The translations under genes were made by a program, and so were the position numbers. A DNA stretch of 64,000 nucleotides, from contig JAUTDP010000007.1 in assembly GCA_033439795.1 (NCBI GenBank), forward strand, positions 2,046,001 to 2,110,000, in the 5' to 3' direction. This DNA is from Sordaria brevicollis. Lineage: Eukaryota; Ascomycota; Sordariomycetes; Sordariales; Sordariaceae. Position 1 is the first letter of the stretch. Every line of letters begins with the position of its first letter. The notes beneath the pieces were generated by a model, which did not search any database, was not told the DNA's origin, and was given only the letters and a program-made list of their open reading frames with translations. Shown here piece after piece: positions 1 through 9,847 of this stretch.

Positions 1-330
1 GGAACCAGCCAAACCAACAAGCCCACCGGCAGAGGTCTCTTTCCTCTTGAAAGAAGAGAAAGACGTGCCATGTACGAACGAGCTGTCAAAGAGCTACCAG
101 CTCACCACCATCTTCAAGCCCTCAGGTATCGCTATGCGTTCCCTGCCATTCAGCAGAGAAGCAGTTATCTCTCAAAAAGCCCACGCGTGATCTCCAACAA
201 GGGAAGACACTGTAAGATTTCAAAAGCCGACAACCCACTAAGCCCTCCAGTGCGAATCTGTGTTCAAAAGCCCTCAGGTCATGGTATCACATTCCCCAAT
301 GCGTTGCGGGAATCCCAGCACTTGACCACT

Positions 331-1739
331 TTAGAAGGTGGTCTTCTTGCCCTGGAAGCCACCACGGCTGCCACCGAAACCACCACGTCCACCACCGCGG
401 CCACCGCCACGGCCACCGAAGTCACCGCGGCCACCACGGCCACCACCACGGCCGCCGAAACCGCCACGGCCACCACCGCGACCACCACCGCGGCCGCCAC
501 CGAAGCCACCGCCGCCACCGTTGTTGTCACGGGGCTTGGCGTAGTCGAGACGGACGGGACGGCCGTTAAGGTCGGAGCCGTTTAGCTGCTCGAAAGCGCT
601 CTTGGCATCCTCAACGGAGTTGAAGGTAACATAGGCGAAGCCCTTGGGACGGCCGGACTCCCTAGAGGACAGTTAGAACACTGGTATTGTCAAGGAATGG
701 GATACATGTAAAGAGGGGATACGTACTGGTCAGTAGGGATACGAAGGCTGGCAACGGAAGCGACAGAGTTGAAGAAGTCGGAGACGGTAGACTCGTCAGC
801 GGAGAAGGGCATGTTGCCGACGAAGAGGGTGTCGGACTCGGGGGAGATGGTGTCGCCGTGCTTGGCAGCGCGGTTGGCGGCCTTGTCCTGGGGCTTGTTG
901 CCGGCATCCTTGGCGGCGAAGTCGAGACGCATCTCGCGACCCTCGAGGAGAGCACCGCTCTTGGCATCATAAGCCTTCTGCGCCTGCTCGTTGGTCTCGA
1001 AATCGACGTAGCCGAAACCGCGGGAGCGGCCGGACTCGCGGTCAGTGACGACGCGGGCGCTCTTGGCACCCTCGCACTCCTCGAACTCAGCGAAGAGAAC
1101 GGAGTCATCAACACCCCAGCCGAGGTTACCAACCCAGAGGGTGCTCTTGTCGTCAGCGACCTCCTCAGTCTTGGCCTTCTTGGGGGCGGACTCCTCCTCC
1201 TCGGAGGACTCCTCAGCCTTGCGCTTCTTGGAAGGCTCCTCGGTCTCGGACTTCTCCTCAGACTCCTCGGAGTCGGAGTCGGAGTCGGAATCAGAGTCGT
1301 CAGAATCGCTCTCCTCATCGGACTGGGAATATTATGTTAGCTTATGATGACAGGATTGGGGAGCCATTGTGGCACTCACGCTCTCCTTCTTCTCCTCCTT
1401 CTTGGCGGCGGGCTTCTCCTCCTCAGAGGTCTCCTCGGACTCGGAGTCGTCAGAGTCAGAGTCGGAATCAGAGTCGGAAGACTCGGCCTTCTTGACCTCC
1501 TTGGCGGCAGGGGCGTCGGTCATCTCCTCATCGGAAGACTCCTCCTCGCTGGACTCGTCGCTGGACTCCTCCTCGGAGGACTCAGACTCGGACTCCTCCT
1601 CAGAGGAAGAAGACTCCTCCTTCTTGGACTTCTTGGAGGGCTTCTCAGCCTTGGTGGCCTTAGCAGGCTTGGCCTCCTTGACGGGCTCGGCCTTGACCTT
1701 GGTGGCCTTGGTGGCCTTGACGGAATCCTTCTTGCCCAT
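331..1739 (-). CDS. Nucleolin/Gar2/Nsr1-like nucleolar protein, two RRMs plus RGG tail
   Basis: Likely nucleolar pre-rRNA processing factor. Exons 1739-1380, 1322-727 and 661-331 (introns with GTGAGT and GTACGT donors and CAG/TAG acceptors) join in frame to 428 residues. Residues 1-180 are a Lys-rich start followed by long Ser/Glu/Asp acidic blocks of the nucleolin type. RRM1 starts near residue 181 (TLWVGN, RGFGYVDF), RRM2 near 281 (TLFVGN, then KGFAYVTF across intron 2). The last ~65 residues are an RGG/FGG-rich tail ending GKKTTF. This order of acidic N-terminus, two RRMs and RGG box is that of S. pombe Gar2 and S. cerevisiae Nsr1. The ATG at 1739 gives MGKKDS and is the first ATG in this frame. 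The gene is divergent from the complex I gene (623 bp between starts). The family assignment is secure; the role is inferred from it. Confidence 0.9.
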
Positions 1740-2362
1740 GGTAGCGGTTGTTGTGTATTGATGTGATGAAGTGATGAAATCCGCTAATGGGTATTGAAAG
1801 AAGGAGATATGAGGATGATGGATGGAAGAAGAGATGCGTCCAGAAAAAAAAAGAATTCGGCGGGAAGGACTGCTGTTTAAATGGGGGAGCAGAAGGTGGC
1901 GGGTACCGTAAAATCTCTGGCTGATCAACCTTCCGGCAGAAAAAATCGTTATCACGTTTGGATATGGGACTTTTTAGTGGGGCAGGGGTTCTGGGGCAGT
2001 GGAGGGTGGAGGTTACGCGAAGGCGGTGGCCGCAGAAGGTGGATTTCGTGGAAAATTCCCATGCCTGCCACGGCCTCGAACCCCCAGTCAATTGCGACTT
2101 CACTGCATGGTACAAGCGACGAACCGTATCTGGGCTAGCGCACCCCTGCCTGCCTGGAAACCCAGGTGTTCACCCCATATCTGGAAGCTCGAGCCACCGT
2201 ACGAACCGGGGCACCGCTTGGAGCTTGGAGATGCGCCGTGTTGGTTGCAACGGCATCATCGACGAGCTCGAAGAAAGTGTTGAACGATTCGCTGCGTCCC
2301 TATCTCTACAAGCCTAATTGACGACAACCGTGCTGCCGACGAGTCGCCCACATCTAGAAGCA

Positions 2363-2808
2363 ATGCCTACTCCCGAATCAGCGGCCTTCCTGGCCAAGAA
2401 GCCCACCGTGCCGCCCACTTTCGACGGCGTCGACTACAATGATACGAAGCGCCTGAAGCAGGCCCAGGATGCCATCATCCGCGAGCAATGGGTCCGAGTT
2501 ATGATGGGTCGCCTGGTGCGGGAGGAGCTGTCCAAGTGCTACTACAGGGAGGGTGTGAACCATCTAGAGAAGTGCGGACATCTGAGAGGTGGGTACAGGA
2601 GTGGCTTCGAAGGCGTATCTCGTGGTTCTTCTCTGGCGGCAGAAGCATTCAGCAAATGGCATACGACCAGTCGTGCCATGATACTTTTCCTCCTCTTGCT
2701 GACTTTTATCCTGGCGCAGAACGCTATCTCCAACTACTCTCCGAAAACCGTGTTCAGGGTTATCTTTTCGAGCAGCAGAACCATTTCGCGAACCTGCCAA
2801 AGCAATGA
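2363..2808 (+). CDS. nuo12.3: NADH:ubiquinone oxidoreductase 12.3 kDa subunit (complex I, NDUFB10/PDSW-like)
   Basis: Accessory subunit of mitochondrial complex I in the inner membrane. Exons 2363-2588 and 2720-2808, a 131-nt intron with GTGGGT donor and GCAG acceptor, give 104 residues (about 12.3 kDa). The protein starts MPTPESAAF. It has conserved Cys residues (SKCYYREGVNHLEKCGHLRERY) spanning the splice junction and ends NLPKQ. From memory it matches the N. crassa 12.3 kDa subunit, which is why I use that symbol; homology to NDUFB10 is family knowledge. There is no cleavable presequence, as is usual for this subunit. Read without splicing, the frame runs on past 2588 into unrelated sequence, so the intron is needed. 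Confidence 0.88.
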
Positions 2809-3549
2809 TTTCTCCACCAGCTTTCTGAGAACGGGCCAGACGGTACAACTGGAGCTGAATTGGGGCTGGAATGATATGGGCAGCGAGAGTTTGCAGGGCA
2901 GTGCGCTCGAGAAGAATCGTGGAGCGAGCGAGTCAGTCATGGTTGAACCAGGAAGAGGCCCCATAGCATCGCGGACCACACCCTTTCAGACATCCGGCTT
3001 CAGCAAACCCCAGAGTGCTCGGGCCCTTATGAGACTTACAGGCGGGCGGGCATGTAAATATCTACACTACAACAGAACTCGGCAACAACAGAACAGAACA
3101 GAACGGAGGACTAGAGGAATAACAGGACTCAATTTGGCCTTCATTTTGATACAGATAGGCTGCGGTCTATACAGCTCGCGGCTCTGGACCATATGTACAT
3201 ACATGCATGCCCGGGCTTGTGATAGCCCCAGGAACCCTGCTAACAGCGGCGCCTGTCCGATATCAAAATTACACCAGTGGTTCTTTTCGCCCGCCGTAGA
3301 AATTTTTAGCTCCCGTCCCACCCCTCCAATTCCGCCGCGCGCATCCCGCCCGTGTCCCCCAGGCCGAGCGAAAGTCACTCCGGCCGGCCGTCCTTTCTCC
3401 ATCCGCATCCGTGAAAGTGAGAGCGTTGTCGTCCGCCCACCGATCCGATCCGCTCCGTCTTTGGTGTTGTTTCTCCGCCGCCGCCAATCCCCGACGATTT
3501 CCACACCACATACACCTCCGATTATCCCCCAGAAAAAAAAAATCACACC

Positions 3550-4327
3550 ATGATCTGCCGAACGTGTTTGCGCCGGGCTCCCGGCTTCGCCAGCGCCGTC
3601 TCCAAGCCTATGATTGCGACTGCTTCGCGCGCCACCTTCAGCACTTCCTTCAGCGTGCGCACTCCCCCAGCCTCCGCCGCCGCTGCCGCACCAGCAGCTT
3701 CTTCCACAGCCACCGACGCCGGCCTCGCACCAGTACCAGGAGCCGCGACGACAGAACAGACCAAGGCGCCGCTCTCATCTTGCCCGGCGGGCACCAAGCT
3801 CAACGGACTCAACTACTTCAAGAACAAGGCGGATCCCGTGGCGCTGCCAGACGAGGAGTACCCGGAGTGGCTCTGGAGATGCTTGGAGGTGCAGAAGAAG
3901 ACGGACGACGCTGCTGATGCGGATGCTGGCGATGAGTTCTGTATGTTTTGCCGGATCTATTTATACCTACCTTCCTCTCCCCTGGCTCCCTTACTCTCAT
4001 TTTCTTCCATCCCCCATGTTCTTCTCTTTACGAACCCCAGCTAACATCTCCCCTCTTCCCCCCACCACAGCCAAATCCAAGAAAATGCGTCGCCTAGCCA
4101 TGAAGCGCGCGCGCGCCCTCGAGGCCAAGCTCATGGCCTCTGGCGACCTCGAGGCCTTGGCGCCCAAGATCCCTCTACAGAAGCAGTCTCTCAACCTGCC
4201 CGGCAGCGTCAACGGCGGCGTGCAGGACGCGGTGCAGGCGGTCGACAAGCGGGAGGAGCTGCGCCGGGCGATGCGCAAGGAGCGCAAGGCCAAGATCAAG
4301 GAGACTAACTACCTTAAGGCTATGTAA
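3550..4327 (+). CDS. mrpl37: Mitochondrial large ribosomal subunit protein mL54 (yeast Mrpl37)
   Basis: Mitoribosome large-subunit protein. Exons 3550-3940 and 4071-4327 give 215 residues. The N-terminus (MICRTCLRRAPGFASAVS...) is rich in Arg, Ser and Ala without acids, as in a mitochondrial targeting presequence. An Ala/Pro linker follows, then the core: SSCPAGTKLNGLNYFKNKADP, ALPDEEYPEWLW, and after the intron the basic SKSKKMRRLAMKRAR helix. These are hallmarks of the mL54/L37 family. A second AG at 4039-4040 would keep the frame and add ten residues, so the acceptor could shift; the 4070 site restores the conserved text. It lies 742 bp downstream of the complex I gene on the same strand, a mitochondrial pair probably by chance. 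The 3' region has a GA-rich microsatellite. Confidence 0.82.
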
Positions 4328-5130
4328 GGTGGTGGCCCGGGTGGTGGTGGTGGTGTGTTTGGGAGTTGAGAGTTGGTTGAGGGGTGCTGGTGGTCGTGGT
4401 CGTGGTTATGGTTCTGAAAGAGCAGGAATTGCAAGGACCGAAGGAAGGGGAACGAGAGGACAGAAAGAGGAGGAGGAGGAGAAAGAAGAAGGAGGAGGAG
4501 GAGGAGGACAGCAAGAGCAAACAACAGCAGTGGCAGATGCGAGGAACGGCAGATGCAAATTGTTGTTGTGGGCTCTCTTGTGTGTACTAATATCCAAATG
4601 CAACCAACAACGGATTTTTTTGGCATGGCTACGGGCAGGTTTCAAGGTCACGGGAAAAGAAGCTGGTGTCGAGTGTACGAAAAGTGGTATATACCATACA
4701 GCTTTGGGACGGTGGAAGAGGGTATATAGACGTCTGGAGGGGACAGGCAAGCCGAAGATGACTGTACAAATACAACGGGATAAAGCAACGAAGGACGTAC
4801 AAAAGTTATCAAAAGGGAAATCAATGTGAAATGTTTCTTAGTTCTTCTGTCTTATATGGGATTGCTCCCAAACAAGCAGCTAATTCCATGCGATTCCTAA
4901 CAAATGCTATGCTATGTCTTGTACCACGCTTTGGGCAGTTTTCAAGTTGTGCCAATCAACCATGGCTAGTATGATATAGTAACGCCGATACTCCTTTCTT
5001 TCAAAATTGTTTTCGGGTCAATAACAGCAAGTCTTCGTAGGTACCCCTTCCATTTTCCTCAAAAAGCTTGCCAATGGCCCATGCTACTAGATCCTGGATC
5101 GACCACAGCCCAACTTGGTGCTTAGCCGCT
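4328..5130. other. Convergent intergenic region with GA-rich microsatellite
   Basis: Space between the 3' ends of the mL54 and TAF7 genes. A purine tract at about 4465-4510 is built of GGA/GAAGAA units. It is open in several frames but has no family-like sequence. Both genes' 3' UTRs must lie here. I see nothing else. Confidence 0.6.
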
Positions 5131-6825
5131 TCAGTCTTCCTCGGACACCTCGCCAATCGAAGACTGCTTCAGCTTGATCTCTGACTTGATGTTCTTGATA
5201 CTACCCTCCAGGCGTTTCTTCATGATAACGCTCGATGCCTTAGACAACTGCTCCTCGTACGAGGCCAACTGCTTCCTCAGTGCGGCAATCTCAGCCTTGA
5301 CTCCGGCCACCTCGTCATGGCGCTCTTCATCACCGTCATCATCCATATCACCCTCATCATCCTCGTCGTCTTCATCTGACTCGTCCTCCTCGCTGACTGC
5401 TTCGGCCGCACTCTCCTCAGTCTGCGCAGCCGTGGGTGTACCCGTGTTGGCGGTTGCGGGTGTGGGAAGGTCCATGCCGAGCCCCAACGCCGTAGGCGTG
5501 GCCACAAAGTCCATAGCATCCATGGCCTCCGCAGGCGTATCGGCCGCGTTTTCGAACTCTGCCTCGAGATCGTCGAAGAGGTTGTCGTCTTCTTGGTTGT
5601 GCATGTTTGCGTCGCCAAAATAGTCGTTCTGTTGGTCCTCTTCACCTCCCATGCCTCCGTCCTCGTCTCCATATTCGTGATCGGACTCGAGCGCAATGCT
5701 GGCCTCGGGCCCACCATCGACCACCACCTCGTACCTGGAGCTGAGGGCTTCTCTGTCTGCTGCCAGCAACCGCTCGACTTCAGCTTCCTTGTTCTGGATT
5801 TCCAGCTTGCTAAGGCGCTTCCTGAATCTTCGGTTGCGCGCATCATGCATCGGTGGAGTGATACCATGGGGCCACCTATGCCCATGTTCGACGGCCTTGG
5901 GTAATGGGATCGACTTGGCTTCAGTCTCGTCCTTGACCTTAGCAAAGACGAGGATCATCTGGCAAATATCGGCTGACTTGACCATAGACTTCTTGTCCCA
6001 TGTCTTCATGCCCTCCGTAATCGTGGGTAGATCGACCAGAATGGCGGCGAACGGTTGTTGTTGCACGACAAACATAATTCGACGTCCCTCCTCGTCCAGG
6101 AACTTCATTGACACATCAGCGCCACCCAGGTGCCTAGGGAGGCCGACCTTCCGATCAGCTACGGCCCTCCGGAGGTACTCGCAATGGTCGCCAGGCAGCA
6201 TACGTAGGATCAACTGCTCCTCTATTACAGGATCGACCTCCCTATCATCTGCCTCCGAGTCGTATCCCTCACCCAGTGGTCGCGTCGGGGGTTTACCCTG
6301 ATGTTTTAAGCGAACTTTAGGCGGAACAAGCGGGTTTGTTGTCGGAGTTGTGGCTGAAGGTGCTTTGATCGTGATCTTCTTGGGTTTTGGTTCGCCCCCA
6401 ATCCCATTTGAACCCAATCCATCCTCCGCCTCACTCTCGTCTCGTGGTCGCTTTTTCGCCGCCGATGCCGAGTTCAAAAAGACTTTGTTTGCCGACTTCT
6501 TGCTCATAAATATGTTGGGAGAAGCAGAGCTTCCTGTGGATATCCGTGGTAGTGTTGGCTGTGATGGGGCATTGGAAATTGACGGCGGTCTCGGTCCGGC
6601 TGGCGTTGGTGGTTGTGAGGATGTTCCCTTAAGGCTGAGTTTGATCTTGCGAGGGCCCTGCGAGCCACCCGGTGTCTGCGGAGGGGGCGAGCCAGCAGAG
6701 AGGTTATGGCCAGGACCAGGTGTAACTGCCGGCGAACCTGTCCTGCCTGCTGGAGACAAGCCATTGGATTGAGTGTTTATTTTGAGCGTCAATGTCCGTT
6801 TGACTGGCCCTGGTGGCGGGTCCAT
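5131..6825 (-). CDS. taf7: Transcription initiation factor TFIID subunit 7 (TAF7/TAFII55)
   Basis: TFIID subunit that binds TAF1 and regulates its activity. One uninterrupted ORF from the ATG at 6825 (AAACATGG context) to TGA at 5131, 564 residues. The frame continues upstream to 6957 but only from a TTG, so 6825 is the start. The N-terminal ~195 residues are Pro/Ser/Gly-rich and basic. The TAFII55 domain begins near residue 200 (VIEEQLILRMLPG, EYLRRAV, MKFLDEEGRRIMFVV, AAILVDLPTITEGMKTWD, SADICQMILVF) and closes with HGITPPMHDARNRRFRK near 355. Acidic low-complexity follows (DEDDEDDEGDMDDDGDEE), then a short C-terminal coiled coil. It is divergent from another TFIID gene at 8287. Confidence 0.93.
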   Translation of the reverse strand: MDPPPGPVKRTLTLKINTQSNGLSPAGRTGSPAVTPGPGHNLSAGSPPPQTPGGSQGPRKIKLSLKGTSSQPPTPAGPRPPSISNAPSQPTLPRISTGSSASPNIFMSKKSANKVFLNSASAAKKRPRDESEAEDGLGSNGIGGEPKPKKITIKAPSATTPTTNPLVPPKVRLKHQGKPPTRPLGEGYDSEADDREVDPVIEEQLILRMLPGDHCEYLRRAVADRKVGLPRHLGGADVSMKFLDEEGRRIMFVVQQQPFAAILVDLPTITEGMKTWDKKSMVKSADICQMILVFAKVKDETEAKSIPLPKAVEHGHRWPHGITPPMHDARNRRFRKRLSKLEIQNKEAEVERLLAADREALSSRYEVVVDGGPEASIALESDHEYGDEDGGMGGEEDQQNDYFGDANMHNQEDDNLFDDLEAEFENAADTPAEAMDAMDFVATPTALGLGMDLPTPATANTGTPTAAQTEESAAEAVSEEDESDEDDEDDEGDMDDDGDEERHDEVAGVKAEIAALRKQLASYEEQLSKASSVIMKKRLEGSIKNIKSEIKLKQSSIGEVSEED

Positions 6826-8286
6826 GTTTGCTGTTTGTCGTTGCGCGAAGCGCTTCTGGTGGTCCGTTTCTGATCTTTCCTGCGCAGTCGTAAGGTCGTG
6901 CGACGTTGGAACCGTTGAGAATGAAACGAGCGGTCTTGAGAGAGAACAGAAAGTCAACGTCGGTCGCTGACGGTGTGGTATGGATAACCGGAGTGGAATT
7001 AGACGGGAGGCACCAGCACAAGGGTGGGCTGATTCTTGAGAGACTGGGACGGATGGCCGGTTGTGACTTCAATGCTTTACATCCGTCGAGACTCGAAGAT
7101 GGCGAATTGATGGCGGGCGGGCGCGCTGTCCCTTTGAGGTTGTTGCTGTCGAGGATCAATCGGTGGACCTAAGATGTGAGGCGGTCTTGAGAGCCGTGGT
7201 ATTTCGTTGGCGGGCGCAAGATGGAGGTTTCTTGGTGGGGAGGTGCGGCGCGCTTCCGGTGCAGCTATCAAAGCCGCTGTTGCGACAAGCGCGTTCTGAA
7301 AGTGGAAATGATGCAACGAAGGTCAGCGAAATGTTAAAGTGGGTGGGTCCATCTGGCTAAAGTCCGTTGTCGCACGGTCCAAATCGGAGCTTGGCTTCGA
7401 GACTCCACTGGCTCCTCAGCGGCAGCCCTGGCGGCGGTGGGGTACAATAGGAACGTGCTGTTGGGATGTTGGAGTGTCAAACTGTTCCAGAACTTCTTGT
7501 GAGCTTCTTCGACTTGCAGTGACATGCCTTTGCAGTTTTGAACATGTTCATTTTCGGAACGGGCTTTGCAGTTGTCCCTGGGGTTATATGCTTCCGTGGT
7601 TCTTTGCACTGAACACGATTGTGACTATGTGGAGCTTGTGTATGTTGTTCTCACTTTCATTCGCAAAGGGACATGGAAATTTACCTTTATAGGCTATCTT
7701 TCATCCCATTCCTCCTCATAAAATGTGTCCCCCTCTTTCCTCAATGCTTGACCAAGTTTGGCCCTCTTTTTAGCTTGTGATTCTTTCCAAGTTACACAGC
7801 AAGCTGAGTTTTACTCTGGCGAGCTGTCAAGTGAAGGAAGGGACCGGATGCCAAGAACTGAACCCGTCGAGCCGCCCCACTAGAGCTGCCTGCCGCAACG
7901 CATTCCCGTCGCAACGAGACCCGATACGGAAAACCCACCTCGTCGCCCGCGATTGAGTTGAAGGAAACCAATTCCCATCTGTCACCAGCAACGCGCTGTT
8001 ATCCCCGCGATTCTGTCCAAGCTATCTTTCTCGACAGCCTCTGGCTCACACCACCGTTAACTTACTACATCGACATTTCCAAACTTGCCCGAGCAACAAG
8101 TGCACGACGCCAGTTGCGAATGATAGACCCCGGCTCGAACGCGCCCATTCACCTTCCTCTTCGATTTCCTGTACCGTCTGGGGGAGGTCTTATATACAAG
8201 AACACTCCAGAACTTCATTTCTGAAGCGACTTGACGCCATTTCCAACACCATACTACCCGTCTGAGATCGAGCGACTCTTGCCAAC
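6826..8286. promoter_or_regulatory. Shared 1.46-kb divergent promoter region of taf7 and taf3-like genes
   Basis: Head-to-head spacer with no supported ORF. It must hold the 5' UTRs and promoters of both TFIID genes. Short ORFs on both strands have no family features. No clear TATA box dominates. Confidence 0.5.
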
Positions 8287-9072
8287 ATGACACCCCCACC
8301 ATACCTCTACCATGCCCTCCTGCGGCCGTCCATCCTCCAAATCCTCCGCGCAGCCGGTTACCACGGTGCCCGCACTTCCGTGCTCGACTCAGTAACGGAC
8401 ATGGCTGCCCGCTACCTGGACGCGCTCTGTCGCCTCACAGCCGCCTTCGCCGCCCACAACAACGAAGAGTCCGAGACGGGCGAGCTGGTACCAACGATAG
8501 TCGACGTTCGCATGGCTCTGCAACAAATCGGCGCTCTGCTACCTGAGAAGTCGGAACTAGAACAGCTATACACCGGCGTGGAAGATACCCGAGGAGTAGA
8601 CGCGTTCGTGGCGTGGGCGGCGGGTCCGGTCAACAAGGAGATCAAGAGGATAGCACTTGACGGCAGTGATGAGGCGACCGATTACCTCAATGGTGAGTGG
8701 ACCATTGACTATCCATGCTCCGTGTTACAGAAAAGACCATGATGACTAACAAAACACTCCTTCTCTACAGCCCTCAAACTAAAACACAGCAAAAACGACG
8801 ACGACTCCCGCTACACGGGCTCCCTACTCGGTAAACCCATTGATCACGGCTACGTTGAAGTGGAGGGCGGCAAATACCACAGCATTTCATTATGGGAGCA
8901 GAAGATGAAGGAAGCCGCGCGACGACCGACACCACCACCACCACCACCACAGCCCGAACAAGACGAAGCCGAGGGAGGCATCAATGGCGACCGGGAAGAT
9001 TCACGCCCGCCGAGTTCGGGCCTGAGTTCGATTGGCGACCGGAGTGTGGCCGACCTTATGGACTTGGAGTGA
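8287..9072 (+). CDS. taf3: Bromodomain-associated histone-fold protein, TAF3-like TFIID subunit
   Basis: Probable TFIID subunit pairing with TAF10 through a histone fold. Exons 8287-8692 and 8771-9072 (donor GTGAGT, acceptor CTACAG) give 235 residues. The bromo-TP histone fold fills residues ~5-60: LYHALLRPSILQILRAAGYHGA, then SVLDSVTDMAARYLDALC, matching the LLRVSVxQ...VTDxxxRYL pattern of TAF3. A helical ALLPEKSEL segment follows. The C-terminal half is low complexity with a run of about nine prolines coded by CCA/CCG repeats near 8930. There is no PHD finger, which is usual for fungal TAF3 and unlike animals. TAF8 is the alternative; the LLR start and spacing favour TAF3. Confidence 0.78.
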
Positions 9073-9847
9073 ACCAATGCCCTACCTCTTGGAACTTGGC
9101 TGAGGCTGTTGGTCTTTTTGTGCAAACTGGATGGGCGTGAGGCTGCGCTCGCCGTATTGATTTCGGTCATGATGAGGCGGCAGACGAACGTGGGCGGACT
9201 GTTGGCTTGTGTGGGTTTGTTATTGTGGTCATTTTTTGAAGCGTTTCGGAAAAGAAAAAGCATAGCGATGGCGTTCTGGATACTCAGACGAAAGCATAAA
9301 CACAAAAGGTTCGGTTGGGCAACAAGTGGCTTGCTTTGCGTTTTGTTGTGCTGTTACCGGGAGCATCAGCTTTTGAGACGGAAAAAGCATGGGACACTTT
9401 TTATACCCAGGATATCGGTTGGCAAATTTGCATTTCGTGGTAGTACGTGGATGTGTATGGTATACACAACAACATTGGCGGAGCAGGTTAATCGACGGAG
9501 TTGGACGATTCTTTTCTTCGGCCATCAACAAGTACAAAGTGACTTCAAATTCTGTTGTGAATGTTGATCTTACAACCGTCACTGGATGACCATCTAAGAG
9601 CGCTAAATGGAAAAGTCTTCGATGTAACTAGGTCTAGATTACAGATTCGTATTCCGAGACTACCTATCCTCAATAATGAGAGTAATCCCGACACTTTCAA
9701 ATTCCCTAGATAGTCAGCGAGTACCTTTTTTGATCAGGCTCGTCTGTGCATAAAAACACACAAAAGAGGCAAGGCAACTTTCTTGTTTCAACCTTCGTCT
9801 CTTAAAAAGACACCAAACGCAACGAAACGCAAGCACGTTTCGCTTTT
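9073..9847. other. Convergent intergenic region
   Basis: Lies between the 3' ends of the TAF3-like gene and the GH15 gene. Short ORFs on both strands lack recognisable features. I see no RNA gene or repeat here. Confidence 0.5.

Noticed and set aside
70..585. 171-residue ORF on the plus strand, Thr/Ala-rich
   Set aside because: It is the antisense reading of the RGG-coding end of the nucleolin-like gene; its composition is explained by that GC-rich repeat.
2318..3553. 411-residue ORF covering the complex I gene
   Set aside because: It starts at TTG and reads through the intron into noncoding sequence; the spliced 104-residue product is the conserved one.
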